A stretch of 64,000 nucleotides of DNA from Maribacter sp. ACAM166. GTDB lineage: Bacteria; Bacteroidota; Bacteroidia; Flavobacteriales; Flavobacteriaceae. Below are positions 16,906 through 25,618 of this stretch, in pieces. The stretch lies in the NCBI RefSeq assembly GCF_005771495.1, contig NZ_VAUW01000013.1, forward strand, positions 48,759 to 112,758, written 5' to 3'. The notes under the pieces are model-generated. The model ran no database searches and had not been told where the DNA came from. It saw only the letters and a list, made by a program, of their open reading frames with translations. Numbering within the stretch: the first letter of the stretch is position 1; the number at the start of each line of letters is the position of its first letter. Made by a program: the position numbers and the translations under genes.

Positions 16906-17879
16906 AGTTGCACGAAAACGAAGAACTTTTCAGACAAGCGGTACAAGCAACCGCACAGCGGATGGGTATTTCAGATATCTACATCGAAAAGGACTATTGG
17001 GTATGCTATGCTCTAAAACTCATTTATGAAAGTGCCATCAAAGATGAAGTCATATTTAAGGGAGGCACGGCCTTATCAAAGTGTTACACGTACATCGACC
17101 GTTTTTCTGAGGATATTGACTTGGTCGTTTTGCGAAGAGAAGAAGAAACAGGGAATCAATTAAAAAACAAACTCAAAAAAATAACAAGGGAAATAACCGC
17201 ACCGTTTACCGAAGTAGCTATGGAAGGAATTACCAATAAATTGGGGATGATTCGGAAAATAGCGTATAACTATCCCAAGATTTTCAAAGGTACTTATGGA
17301 CAAGTAAGGCATGTAATTATCATAGAGGCGACATGGCTCGGCTACTTTGAACCTTATTCTAAGAGAGTCCTGAATACCTATATCTTTGATATGATGATGG
17401 CTACCAACCAAACAAGCATCGCTGAAGAATATGCACTATTGCCTTTTGAGGCTCTTGTGTTGGATTCCAGAAGAACATTTTGTGAAAAAATAATGAGTTT
17501 GGTTCGGTTTTCACACACCAAAACCCCTATTGTAGACTTGAATGCAAAAATCAGGCATATATATGATATTCATCAGCTACTAAAAGATGATACGATTCAA
17601 GCGTTTTTCTCTTCGGATGTTTTTGATAGTATGCTGCTAAAAGTAGCACATGACGATGTGCAAAGTTTTAAGAACAATAATGACTGGTTACAATACCATC
17701 CCAAAGAAGCCCTAATTTTTAAAAAACCTGAAGAAACGTGGAATAAGCTTAAAGATACCTATCAGAATGACTTTAAGTTTTTGGTTTATGGGGAGTTGCC
17801 AAATGAGGAGGATATTTTGATGACGATTATGAAAGTGGGAGAACGATTGCGAACGATTACTTGGATTGTTACTTTTTAG
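16902..17879 (+). CDS. abiEii: AbiEii/AbiGii-family nucleotidyltransferase toxin
   Basis: 325 residues with the AbiEii nucleotidyltransferase signature: F-K-G-G-T-A-L-S-K (residues about 50-58), followed by R-F-S-E-D-I-D-L carrying the two metal-binding aspartates. Known relatives (AbiEii, MenT) transfer nucleotides, in characterised cases to tRNA, and halt growth during phage infection. All visible active-site residues are kept and the gene is full length, so the pair looks functional. It is translationally coupled to the antitoxin. It is carried inside E2, where it would also punish loss of the element. Confidence 0.9.
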   Translation: MKLHENEELFRQAVQATAQRMGISDIYIEKDYWVCYALKLIYESAIKDEVIFKGGTALSKCYTYIDRFSEDIDLVVLRREEETGNQLKNKLKKITREITAPFTEVAMEGITNKLGMIRKIAYNYPKIFKGTYGQVRHVIIIEATWLGYFEPYSKRVLNTYIFDMMMATNQTSIAEEYALLPFEALVLDSRRTFCEKIMSLVRFSHTKTPIVDLNAKIRHIYDIHQLLKDDTIQAFFSSDVFDSMLLKVAHDDVQSFKNNNDWLQYHPKEALIFKKPEETWNKLKDTYQNDFKFLVYGELPNEEDILMTIMKVGERLRTITWIVTF

Positions 17880-17935
17880 TATTGAGTTATTAAGAATTTA
17901 TAATGCTAACGCACAATTTATACTAATTCCGATAC

Positions 17936-18289
17936 ATGGAAATTAATGAAAACCAACAGAATATATGTATATATAGCGGTTTAAAAAGTATTGGAGAAAA
18001 GATATCATCCCTTTATATGAATTCATTGAGCATTCTTCATAACAAATCCTTTAAATTCAAATTACAACTATAAGCACATCTTTTGCGTGAAATAGATGAA
18101 GAATTAAGGGATATTCTTGCCCCAACAATTGAAAAGGTAAAAATACTCAAGGACTTTTCACTAACAGATCGTGGAAATGAAGTTTCAATATTGGTTGCTT
18201 TAGATTTGCCTATTAATGAATTGAATTTAACCAGTAATAAAAGAATTATAGTAAATATTTTAAGCTATAGAAATTTCCTACAACCTTAA
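17936..18289 (+). pseudogene. Small conserved-looking gene interrupted by one TAA
   Basis: From the ATG at 17936 one frame runs for 117 codons to 18289 with a single TAA at 18071-18073. After the stop the frame reads A-H-L-L-R-E-I-D-E-E-L-R-D-I-L-A-P. That block resembles a phrase seen at the start of uncharacterised, often defence-associated proteins of several hundred residues. If so, the gene is both nonsense-mutated and truncated at its C-terminus. I do not know its function. It directly follows the AbiE pair. Confidence 0.45.
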
Positions 18290-18787
18290 TGAAATAAAGA
18301 CAATTATTTTACTATAATTGACAAGTACTGTTCAAATTTAAATAATAAATAATTATTTAAATAACTGATTGTCAATAATTTAAATAATAATATAATAATA
18401 AAAATTTTGTGTTTTCAATTCTTTTTTATCCTACATTTAACTCACCTAATTTAACCTATGTAAGACGGTATCTCTTTTTTGAACGCGTAAGCCAGCTTTT
18501 GGGAAAAGCAGTGCTTACTACTTTTTTTCAACCTAAAAATAATTTAAATGAAAACAAGATTACTATCAATAAAGCTCTACTAATTCTATATATCTTCTAA
18601 TTAGGAATAGAAGCTTGAGTTGTTTAAGATGCAGTTTTTGCTAAAGCACGAATTAATTTCAACTTTATTGTGATTAGATAAAAATTGATATATAAATGAA
18701 TATAAGTCATATAGAGAAAGTGGCTTCATGAAAAGCCTTTTATTGGATAGAAAACTTGCCTCCACAAATCATTAAATCACCAACTAA
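18290..18787. other. Gene-free stretch, very AT-rich
   Basis: A run of AT-rich sequence with many stops (18300-18420) is followed by short frames that do not look coding. It must carry the promoter for the barrel/T9SS pair. No clear TAnnTTTG box was assigned. Confidence 0.4.
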
Positions 18788-19387
18788 ATGAATATAAAAA
18801 ATTTAAAATCTTTGGCGAATACCCTTATTAAACTGCTCCCTATTTACTTTTTATTTTTTGCAACAACAGCAAATTCTCAAATAACCAAAGGCAATTGGAT
18901 GTTTGGCGGTGACGCCTCTTTTTCTAACAAAAATAGATATCAAAATCAATTTAAAGAACTTAGTAAATTAAAATTTACTGAATTTGATATTAATGCCAAT
19001 GCAGGGTATTGTTTTGTAGATAAGCTTCAAGCAGGGGTTAGGCTTGGGTATTCGGATTATAAGGTACAAACATATACCGGAACAGACAGACATTTGTTGA
19101 ATTATGGTATTTACTCAAGATATTATTTTCTAAAACCTGAAAAGTTGGTGAATATTTTTCTTGATGGAGAATATTTCCTTGGAAGTAAAGCTGTTGCTAG
19201 CGGTGAGCTTGAAGATAACATACATGGGTATGCAATCAGTGCCGGACCAACTATCTTTTTAAATAGTTCTGTGGCTATGGAATTGGGCCTGAATTATTCT
19301 TCCACAAAATTTACAGGGGTGAATGATACTACCGAAAACAACTTTCAAGTTAGTTTAGGCTTTCAAATATTTTTAACTAAAAAATAA
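18788..19387 (+). CDS. Outer-membrane beta-barrel protein
   Basis: Signal peptide at residues 1-31 (ends A-N-S-Q). The mature 168 residues alternate hydrophobic and polar positions with glycine turns (M-F-G-G-D-A-S-F, Y-G-I-Y-S-R-Y-Y-F) and finish on an amphipathic strand (V-S-L-G-F-Q-I-F-L-T-K-K). This is the pattern of small eight-strand outer-membrane porin-like proteins. No enzymatic motif is seen. It lies 12 bp before the T9SS protein gene, so the two may form one operon and one surface unit. It is cargo of element E2. Confidence 0.8.
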   Translation: MNIKNLKSLANTLIKLLPIYFLFFATTANSQITKGNWMFGGDASFSNKNRYQNQFKELSKLKFTEFDINANAGYCFVDKLQAGVRLGYSDYKVQTYTGTDRHLLNYGIYSRYYFLKPEKLVNIFLDGEYFLGSKAVASGELEDNIHGYAISAGPTIFLNSSVAMELGLNYSSTKFTGVNDTTENNFQVSLGFQIFLTKK

Positions 19388-19399
19388 AATCAAAAAATC

Positions 19400-21127
19400 A
19401 TGAACCACATAAAATTACTTTTCGTGTTGTTTATCTTAACAATAACAACTTCTAATGCACAACTTGTGACATTAGATTATGCAACGTTTACACCAAATCC
19501 ATCAACTACTTGTGACGTATTTGGTGTACTAATTCCTGTTCAAAATATTTTTCACGAAACTAAAAGAGGAGATGTAACCAAAAATTCTGGTCAAGGTGCT
19601 CTCGAGCTAAAATTTAATTATAATACTGGTGGAACAAATCAGAAAGGAACGGAATTTGCGATAACTGGTACTTTTAAAAAAGATTATAAGTATACTGTAA
19701 AAATAACTGCCAAAAACAATAATACGTATAACGAGCCAGCAGGTCTTAAATGTAATTTTGACCCAAGTGGTATCGATCCAGCATGCGATGGATTAAAGTT
19801 TGTAAATGCCAATAACGGCACATTCTCCTCGAGTAGTAGTAATTGGTTCAAAATTGTAAATGGTGCTACAGATTTCACGGAATATACATTTGAATCAGAC
19901 TTTTTAAGCGCTGCACAATCTAGTTTAGGCATTGGCACTTTTAGTTTAAACAACATAATTTCAAGTTCACAACATTTACAAACAATTTACATCAAAAAAA
20001 TTCAAATTTTTGAAGTGCCACCGCCACCAACATTTACGTTAACATCGAATGTTAATAGTATAGCCTGTGGTGTAACAACACCAATTGTGTTTACCGTGAA
20101 TAATGTATACAATTCACCGGGCACTATGACCTATCAATGGGGCTACCCCGGTTGGTCGGGTACAGTCAATACCTCTATGAGCTCCGTATCCCTAACACCG
20201 AATTCCTCAACTACCTTACCTGGCACCGTTACGGTGACTCCTTCTTTAAATGGAGTAGCACAACCCACGCGAACTTCTGTAGTATCCCGTAGCGCGTTTA
20301 CAAGTAATGCTTCGATATCGGGCAGTAGTACAGTATGTTCTAGTTCAACATATACCATGAGCGGTTTGCTGGCCGGGCAATCCGTAACCTCTTGGGTTGT
20401 ATCTATCCCATCAAAAGCAACCTTGAGTACCACTTCCGGTAATTCAACGACCGTAACCAAAATTGGAAGCGGCCCCATTACGCTAACCGCCACAATTACG
20501 AATTCGTGCAATCAAACCATAACTAAATCTATAGATTTTCAGTTAGGTATTGTCAATGTTCCAGGGGCCATTTCCGGGCCAGCTTCAGTTTTGACCGGTG
20601 CGCTAGTAAACTATAGTGTTGCAAGTGTTCCAGGCGCTACATCCTATATTTGGTGGCTGCCCTACCCTTATGATACCTTTACCAACTTTAACTACTCGGG
20701 ACAGAATTGGCAAAAACGTACGAATTATAGTTCTTCTAATTCCATACAAGTATTTACAGGTTTGGGAGGCAATCCAGGTCAAATTCAGGTAATGGCCGTA
20801 AATGCTTGTGGTACAAGTGGGGCAAGGAAGTTAAGTGTTACGCACGGTGGTGGCGGTGGAGGAATTCCAAGACCGGCCGGATCGGGCACTCAGATTTATC
20901 CGAATCCCGCCAAGGATTTTATCAATATAGAACTGAGCAACCAAGAAATCACAACCAATTCTGATATAAGGGCCATAATCTACGATACGAACGGTAAGGA
21001 ACTGAAAAGTATCAAAATAATTAGTTCAAGCACTACGATCGGTATTGAAGATATTCCCTCAGGTATGTATATTATTGAAGTAAACATTGATGGGGAAAAG
21101 GAGAGCCACAAAATATATATGAACTAA
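19400..21127 (+). CDS. T9SS type A sorting-domain surface protein with PKD-like repeats
   Basis: Signal peptide at residues 1-20. Residues 20-205 form a beta-rich region with a carbohydrate-binding-module feel. About 210-470 hold PKD/Ig-like segments (G-A-I-S-G-P-A-S-V, then G-A-T-S-Y-I-W-W). A Gly-rich linker (six Gly) leads to the C-terminal sorting domain I-Y-P-N-P-A-K-D-F, ending P-S-G-M-Y-I-I-E-V. The protein should be exported through type IX secretion and attached to the cell surface, perhaps for adhesion. No catalytic motif is visible. A rho-independent hairpin follows at 21150. Confidence 0.88.
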   Translation: MNHIKLLFVLFILTITTSNAQLVTLDYATFTPNPSTTCDVFGVLIPVQNIFHETKRGDVTKNSGQGALELKFNYNTGGTNQKGTEFAITGTFKKDYKYTVKITAKNNNTYNEPAGLKCNFDPSGIDPACDGLKFVNANNGTFSSSSSNWFKIVNGATDFTEYTFESDFLSAAQSSLGIGTFSLNNIISSSQHLQTIYIKKIQIFEVPPPPTFTLTSNVNSIACGVTTPIVFTVNNVYNSPGTMTYQWGYPGWSGTVNTSMSSVSLTPNSSTTLPGTVTVTPSLNGVAQPTRTSVVSRSAFTSNASISGSSTVCSSSTYTMSGLLAGQSVTSWVVSIPSKATLSTTSGNSTTVTKIGSGPITLTATITNSCNQTITKSIDFQLGIVNVPGAISGPASVLTGALVNYSVASVPGATSYIWWLPYPYDTFTNFNYSGQNWQKRTNYSSSNSIQVFTGLGGNPGQIQVMAVNACGTSGARKLSVTHGGGGGGIPRPAGSGTQIYPNPAKDFINIELSNQEITTNSDIRAIIYDTNGKELKSIKIISSSTTIGIEDIPSGMYIIEVNIDGEKESHKIYMN

Positions 21128-21149
21128 AATAACCGTTTGCACCATAGCT

Positions 21150-21185
21150 AAAGCGGTTCTATAAAATATAGGACCGCTTTTTATT
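21150..21185 (+). terminator. Terminator of the barrel/T9SS pair
   Basis: Arms AAAGCGGTTCTATA and TATAGGACCGCTTT (one G-U pair), with a short loop and a T-tract after the second arm, 22 bp past the T9SS stop codon. Confidence 0.8.
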
Positions 21186-21311
21186 TTGTAAAGGGCCATA
21201 ATAGGTTTTGAAGATTTAAACGGTCATGTTCAACTTTGTGACATAGCTACAACGATTGCCTAACATGTACTTTAAGCCATGAAATTGCCGAATTTATATA
21301 ATAATCGGTTG

Positions 21312-21548
21312 ATGAAAACACTGAACATTTTAAAAATCAGATTGATTGAACGAACTATGGTCGCCACAGATGAAGAATTATTACCTGCTATCGAGAACAT
21401 ACTCAATTCGACCGAAACGGCTGACCAATTAATACTAGATTCTCATCAAATTGAAATGCTTATATTGAACGAAACTGCTATTGCGAACGGTAATTTGATA
21501 TCCGAAAGTGACCTTAAAAAAGAGGACTCTGAATGGATGGTCTACTAA
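21312..21548 (+). CDS. Antitoxin-like small protein (ParD/RelB-type partner)
   Basis: About 78 residues from the ATG at 21312, with another in-frame ATG at 21279. The N-terminal helix L-K-I-R-L-I-E-R-T-M and acidic body match the short antitoxins that precede ParE/RelE toxins in Flavobacteriia. The downstream gene is a toxin-like remnant with the expected spacing, which supports the call. With its toxin gone it may persist as an orphan. Family assignment is by pattern, not search. Confidence 0.55.
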   Translation: MKTLNILKIRLIERTMVATDEELLPAIENILNSTETADQLILDSHQIEMLILNETAIANGNLISESDLKKEDSEWMVY

Positions 21549-21555
21549 TATTTTA

Positions 21556-21843
21556 GACACAAATTGCGAAAATACAAAGAAACTACATTTTCAATTAGTG
21601 AAACAAGTGGAATAAAAGCAATCAATACGCTCAAAGATTGAACGTAGTGATTAGAGAGCGAACGTCATTGTTAAAGCAGTTTCCTGAAATGGGAAAGCAT
21701 ACGGACCTTAAAGATACTTGAGCTTTAATTTTGGCCCATTATAGTATTCTCTATCAAATTCAACAAGCCCAAATAATAATCACGGGATTTTGGAACAACA
21801 GGCAAGAGCTTTATGGACTTTTAAAATTTTTAAATATAACATA
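21556..21843 (+). pseudogene. ParE/RelE-type toxin remnant
   Basis: Across two frames one can read L-L-K-Q-F-P-E-M-G-K-H-T-D-L-K-D and then H-Y-S-I-L-Y-Q-I-Q-Q-A-Q-I-I-I-T-G-F-W-N-N-R-Q, the core and end of a ParE-family toxin. Several stops and a frame change break it (for example after T-L-K-D and after L-K-D-T). It follows the small antitoxin-like gene, so this was a type II toxin-antitoxin module of E2. Confidence 0.65.
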
Positions 21844-22188
21844 AAGAGGAGCAACATTTGATTTCCTATGAAAAGCACATGTCTCCAATGCGATGGTTTT
21901 AATAAACGGCTCTTTAATCACATTGCTTACCCAATTATTTAAAGAGATACATAGTTCTTAGAAAAAGTATTACCACGCTGCCCATAACGTTTAAATAACC
22001 ATGATTCCATTCAACTAAAATTATAGTGTATCAAGCCCAGCATTAATCCGACTTTCAAATAAATTCCAAATAGTCATAATTGGTAGAAGCCCCCAAATCT
22101 TACCAAAACTTACCTGCGCCTGGATCCTGGCCGGTTTTTGTAGTGTTCCGGCAGATAAGCGTAAAGCAAAAACCGGATAGGGCGCATG
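21844..22188. other. Gene-free stretch
   Basis: Nothing convincing was found on either strand. Base composition becomes richer in G+C towards 22100-22190, leading into the mobilisation genes, which look compositionally different from the AT-rich cargo on the left. Confidence 0.35.
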
Positions 22189-22644
22189 CTACTTTTTGCT
22201 TTTGGGTTCTCTCCATTCTTGATAGCGTGCGCTTGCCTCCGGGCTGGCCTCGAGGAACGCCTTGAAATGCCCGACGGCCTTTTCTTCTCCCTGTCCATAA
22301 GCTTCCTGTTTTATATCGGAGATCCGTGAAACCTTGTAAACGGAGAAGCCCAACACCAAAACGATACAGGCGAACAGTCCACAAAACAGCTTTATGGCCC
22401 ATTTCGGAATCGTCATGGACTTTTTAATGTAGGATACCACGTTCGCCATCAGTTTATGTTGGTCGTCAATGGCTCTCTTTTGATCGTCATTGTATCGCCT
22501 CAAAATAAAGTCGATATCCGAAGTGTCGGGCTTGATCTTGTAGTTCATCAGAAAAGCTTGCAGCTCTTCCATGCGACTGACCGAGTTTTCAAATTCTTTG
22601 ATTTCCTCCGTTAACAATTCTGCTATTTCTTCTAGTTTTGCCAT
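22189..22644 (-). CDS. DUF6730-like membrane-anchored mobilisation accessory protein
   Basis: 151 residues. The first 85 are helical and charged (starts M-A-K-L-E-E-I-A-E-L-L-T-E-E-I) and probably coiled coil. One membrane segment lies at about residues 88-110 (L-F-C-G-L-F-A-C-I-V-L-V-L-G), followed by a 40-residue tail. This is the layout of the DUF6730 proteins that lie next to relaxases in Flavobacteriia mobile elements. It starts 4 bp after the relaxase stop, so it is in the mobC-relaxase operon. The exact role is unknown; bringing the relaxosome to the membrane is a guess. Confidence 0.7.
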   Translation of the reverse strand: MAKLEEIAELLTEEIKEFENSVSRMEELQAFLMNYKIKPDTSDIDFILRRYNDDQKRAIDDQHKLMANVVSYIKKSMTIPKWAIKLFCGLFACIVLVLGFSVYKVSRISDIKQEAYGQGEEKAVGHFKAFLEASPEASARYQEWREPKSKK

Positions 22645-22648
22645 AGTT

Positions 22649-23518
22649 TTAGATTTCCATTCCTAATCCAATTGTTTTTTTGATGGCCAATTTAATCGCC
22701 TTTTGTGCAATGTTCGCTGCCAAGTTGGGGGAAACTCCGACTGTTTTGCCCAATAACGGCATGGTGTTTCCGTTACCTATTTTTTGAGCAGCATTTTTAT
22801 CAAATCCGATTCGCTCCGCTATTCGCCCCATCGACATCGAACGATGTACGTCACTTCCCTTTAGGTTCTGACCTTGGTATTCAAATCGGAAACCCCGAAG
22901 CTGATTCGATTTACCGATGCTTGGAATGACTTCAACATTTTTTTGTTTCATGTACTTGATATACTGGTCAAAATCTTTGGGCTTCATTTCGGTAATCACC
23001 TTTTCATGGACTTGCTTTATTTCCTGGCGTACAATTTTCACTTCGTTCAATTTCCCCTGTTGCACTTCCCGTACCGTGGTCAACCCCATTTGCTTTGCTA
23101 CTTTCTCGGCGGCCTGTTGGCTCCGCTTTCCGATATAGCTGTCCTTGTATGCCTTACCGTCAAAGTCGATGCGGTTTACGTATAAGTGGATATGCCGATG
23201 GCTTGTATTCTGATGCACAAAGGCAATGGCCTGTCGTTCCTGTAGTTTCATTTCTTTGATGAACCGTTCCGTAATTTCCTTCAGTTCCTTTTCTTTCAAT
23301 TCCTGTCCATCTTCTATCGTAGGACTAAGGACGAAACTCAAGGTGTTCTTTTCACATCGGTGGTTCTGGGATTGTATGATCTTGAATTCCCGAGTGATCT
23401 CTTTGGGATCGTCCCCTGCCAGATATTCGCGATAGACCACCTTTGCATCTTTCTCCTCGTTCCAACCGTACCCCATGGAAGCTCCCGTATGCGATATGGA
23501 TTTTCCCATGCCTATCAT
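22649..23518 (-). CDS. Relaxase/mobilisation nuclease
   Basis: 289 residues. The three-His metal site is visible as H-R-H-I-H-L-Y-V-N (HxHxxxN, residues about 108-116), with Q-N-T-S before it. The N-terminal G-K-S-I-S-H-T-G-A-S-M-G-Y is typical of the Bacteroidota MobP/BmgA-like relaxases. It should nick at oriT and lead the strand into a recipient through a helper conjugation machine. Its start overlaps the mobC stop by 4 bp. The C-terminal third is basic and lacks a primase or helicase domain. The gene is intact, so E2 may still be mobilisable in trans. Confidence 0.88.
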   Translation of the reverse strand: MIGMGKSISHTGASMGYGWNEEKDAKVVYREYLAGDDPKEITREFKIIQSQNHRCEKNTLSFVLSPTIEDGQELKEKELKEITERFIKEMKLQERQAIAFVHQNTSHRHIHLYVNRIDFDGKAYKDSYIGKRSQQAAEKVAKQMGLTTVREVQQGKLNEVKIVRQEIKQVHEKVITEMKPKDFDQYIKYMKQKNVEVIPSIGKSNQLRGFRFEYQGQNLKGSDVHRSMSMGRIAERIGFDKNAAQKIGNGNTMPLLGKTVGVSPNLAANIAQKAIKLAIKKTIGLGMEI

Positions 23519-23811
23519 TTCTTGAAATTGTAAAGATGTTCCCGTATTTCAGTTGCCAACTGTATCACTTCATCGGCCAGTTTGGGATTTCGTTTTCGGT
23601 ACATATTCCCGATACGTTTAAAGTTGACCTGATATTGGACCAGTAATTTGTACACCTCGATCTGTTCATCTGAAAACCGTTCGACGATCCGATGATCAAA
23701 GGCAGCACGACGACAATATTCACTTATAGAAAGTCCGCTCTTTTTGGCCTTGATCTTGAGCAGCTTTTTCTCATAAATGGAACATCGAAATTGTACAAAT
23801 TCTTTTTTCAC
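23515..23811 (-). CDS. mobC: MobC-like relaxosome protein
   Basis: 98 residues with an N-terminal ribbon-helix-helix-like segment (F-V-Q-F-R-C-S-I-Y-E-K-K-L-L-K-I-K-A-K-K-S-G-L) and the MobC block I-S-E-Y-C-R-R-A-A-F. A second helical part N-F-K-R-I-G-N-M-Y-R-K-R follows, as in MobC proteins that help the relaxase open oriT. The next gene is the relaxase with a 4-bp overlap. oriT is expected upstream, within about 23812-23970, though no inverted repeat with a nick consensus was identified. Confidence 0.85.
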   Translation of the reverse strand: MKKEFVQFRCSIYEKKLLKIKAKKSGLSISEYCRRAAFDHRIVERFSDEQIEVYKLLVQYQVNFKRIGNMYRKRNPKLADEVIQLATEIREHLYNFKK

Positions 23812-23972
23812 TTTGTGCTTTTTTATTCTTTTTCAATCGAAGTAGTCTTTTCTAAATCATATATCAAAAACTCATTTAATAGTTCCTATCCTTTTGCGAC
23901 CAACGGGAGAAAAAGCAAGATTTGTCATGACAATGACACATCTTGAATTCTTACTCAGATGGGATTTTACCG

Positions 23973-24512
23973 TTACATTCCTTTTTCTCTTTTTCTTGCG
24001 ATATACATCTCATTTATATCTTTGTACTCTTTATAAAAATAGGATCTGTCGATGCAGTATTCATGATTTTGCAGTAACCACTTCGTAGCTTCTTTTCCTG
24101 CCTTATCATTGTCCAGATACAGTTCTACATCCTTAAAAAATTCTATATACCGCATGGCACTTTTAATAAAGGACAGGGAATTTAAAATGAGAAAGGATTT
24201 GTTATCGTGACAAAAATTCGTGACCGATAGAAAATCGAACATTCCTTCCGTCACTACCAATTACTTACATCCATTGAACAGAAATGTAATATCCTTTGGG
24301 GAGGATGCACTCTTGAAATATTTATTGCGAAGTTCCCATCCACCGGAATCGTTCTGTAGTCCGATGCCGAAATAGTGGTTTCCCTTGCACGAATAATGTA
24401 CTTCCTTACAGTATTTTTTAGCGGTTTCCAGTTTTACGTTCCGCTCGTTCAGGTATCCTTTTAGACCATAGTGCCAAATGGGATTTACACTTTTGACGAC
24501 CAAGCCGTTCAA
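23973..24512 (-). pseudogene. Toprim-domain primase fragment, split by an in-frame TAA
   Basis: One minus-strand frame runs from 24512 to 23973, interrupted only by TAA at 24261-24263 (after F-N-G-C-K). Before it is the linker region of CHC2/Toprim primases (L-K-G-Y-L-N-E-R-N-V, then Y-F-G-I-G-L-Q-N-D). After it is the Toprim core L-V-V-T-E-G-M-F-D-F-L-S with D-N-D-K-A-G-K-E-A. The N-terminal CHC2 zinc finger (about 100 or more residues) is missing, so the gene was already truncated. A Ser codon TCA or similar changed to TAA would explain the stop. It is probably a former replication gene of E2. Confidence 0.75.
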
Positions 24513-24864
24513 GGATTAAAATAGTGTCCATTGTTTTCCTTTTTTAGGGTTGTTAAATGAACAAAAGCGCTTTTGTTTTCTTTTGAAGAATTCCTTGGAT
24601 AAAGGTAAAATAAAGGAAGGGTCGGAGCTTGATATATTGCTTTTAGTTATTCACAAAAACTTGATATACAATGTTTTATATCAAATCAGTTCATATGAAA
24701 CCAAATAAAATATAGAAAAGTAAATTTGGTCTCAAATGGATTCAAATGACATCATTTGATTTTAGTCGAATGTGGAAGAATTTTGAGTTATTAACAATTT
24801 AAAATTGCAAATACAAAAATGTGAGTTTAAAAAGGGTGGAATATATTGTTTTGGGAGTGGTCGA
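24513..24864. other. Gene-free stretch upstream of the broken primase
   Basis: AT-rich, with no coding signal. Repeated short words such as TGATATA and ATATCAAATCA at 24630-24720 could belong to an old replication origin, but no regular iteron array is present. Confidence 0.35.
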
Positions 24865-25104
24865 TTACATAATAATTATTTCACGTTTAAGACCAAAACG
24901 AGGGGCAACCCCATTTTGTTGGTCTATTTTATCCTCCAACAGGTTCGCCGCAATGCTTTTTAAAGGTCTTACCGAACGGGTGACGTTTTCCAAAGAATAA
25001 TCGTCCAACTCATATTCAATGTAATAAGGAAGGTCGTTCGTTTGGATTTGGCCATAAAATGAAAAGCTAACGGATAAAATAAGTAGTGGTAGTAGTCTAT
25101 TCAT
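24865..25104 (-). CDS. Small secreted protein, unknown
   Basis: 79 residues with a clear signal peptide (M-N-R-L-L-P-L-L-I-L-S-V-S-F-S-F-Y-G-Q). The mature 60 residues are acidic then basic, with no recognised motif. It may be a real short gene or the start of a truncated one; the end K-R-E-I-I-I-M does not look like a domain end. It is in element E2, 67 bp downstream of the META-domain lipoprotein on the same strand. Confidence 0.45.
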   Translation of the reverse strand: MNRLLPLLILSVSFSFYGQIQTNDLPYYIEYELDDYSLENVTRSVRPLKSIAANLLEDKIDQQNGVAPRFGLKREIIIM

Positions 25105-25171
25105 AACAAAAGTATTTAGGTTAAACGATTTTAAAAGTTCTACACGCTTAACTAAAATACAGTGCTATGCC

Positions 25172-25618
25172 TTAATCTTTTTTCAAATGCATATACTCAC
25201 CTAGCTCATATTGAATTATCAGCGTGTCCGTTTTTATAACATAGGTCAATTTATAATCTTGATCAACTTCATCATAGGATTGCACAAGGGATTCCATAAA
25301 CTTTCTGCCCCAATCAGATTCGGCAATTTCCGTAGTATTAAGCATATTCAATGTCAATTTATTCGATTCAACGGAATACGAACCAAAAAATTGGTTCCTG
25401 CCTGTTTCTCCACTAAAGTTGTTTTCTTCAAAGTTTATCATTACGGTTTCATCACCATTAAGAAAATCAACAATTACATCAGCATCGCCCTCGGCATAGC
25501 CGATTAGTTTCCATGTCCCTAATAGGTTTTCAACCTGTTTGGCAGTATCATCGTTAGAGCAGGATAGTCCCACAAGGAACAGCAGAAAAATCGATGTATT
25601 TAATATTGTACCTCTCAT
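25172..25618 (-). CDS. META-domain lipoprotein
   Basis: Signal peptide with lipobox L-V-G-L-S-C, lipidated Cys at about residue 20 followed by S-N-D-D. The mature part fits the META/HslJ fold: L-L-G-T-W-K-L-I-G-Y at the start, F-F-G-S-Y-S-V-E-S-N-K-L-T-L in the middle and a closing strand D-T-L-I-I-Q-Y. Such lipoproteins are common in Flavobacteriia, and their role is not well defined. Length of 148 residues is normal and the gene is intact. Confidence 0.8.
   Translation of the reverse strand: MRGTILNTSIFLLFLVGLSCSNDDTAKQVENLLGTWKLIGYAEGDADVIVDFLNGDETVMINFEENNFSGETGRNQFFGSYSVESNKLTLNMLNTTEIAESDWGRKFMESLVQSYDEVDQDYKLTYVIKTDTLIIQYELGEYMHLKKD

Noticed and set aside
18409..18600. 63-codon plus-strand frame
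   Set aside because: Low-complexity AT-rich translation, no family pattern, no plausible leader; probably chance.
22080..22402. Overlapping frames antisense to the DUF6730 gene
   Set aside because: They are shadows of a GC-richer real gene with clear family features.
24510..24760. Possible iteron-type replication origin
   Set aside because: Short AT words repeat but without regular spacing or length; not enough for a call.
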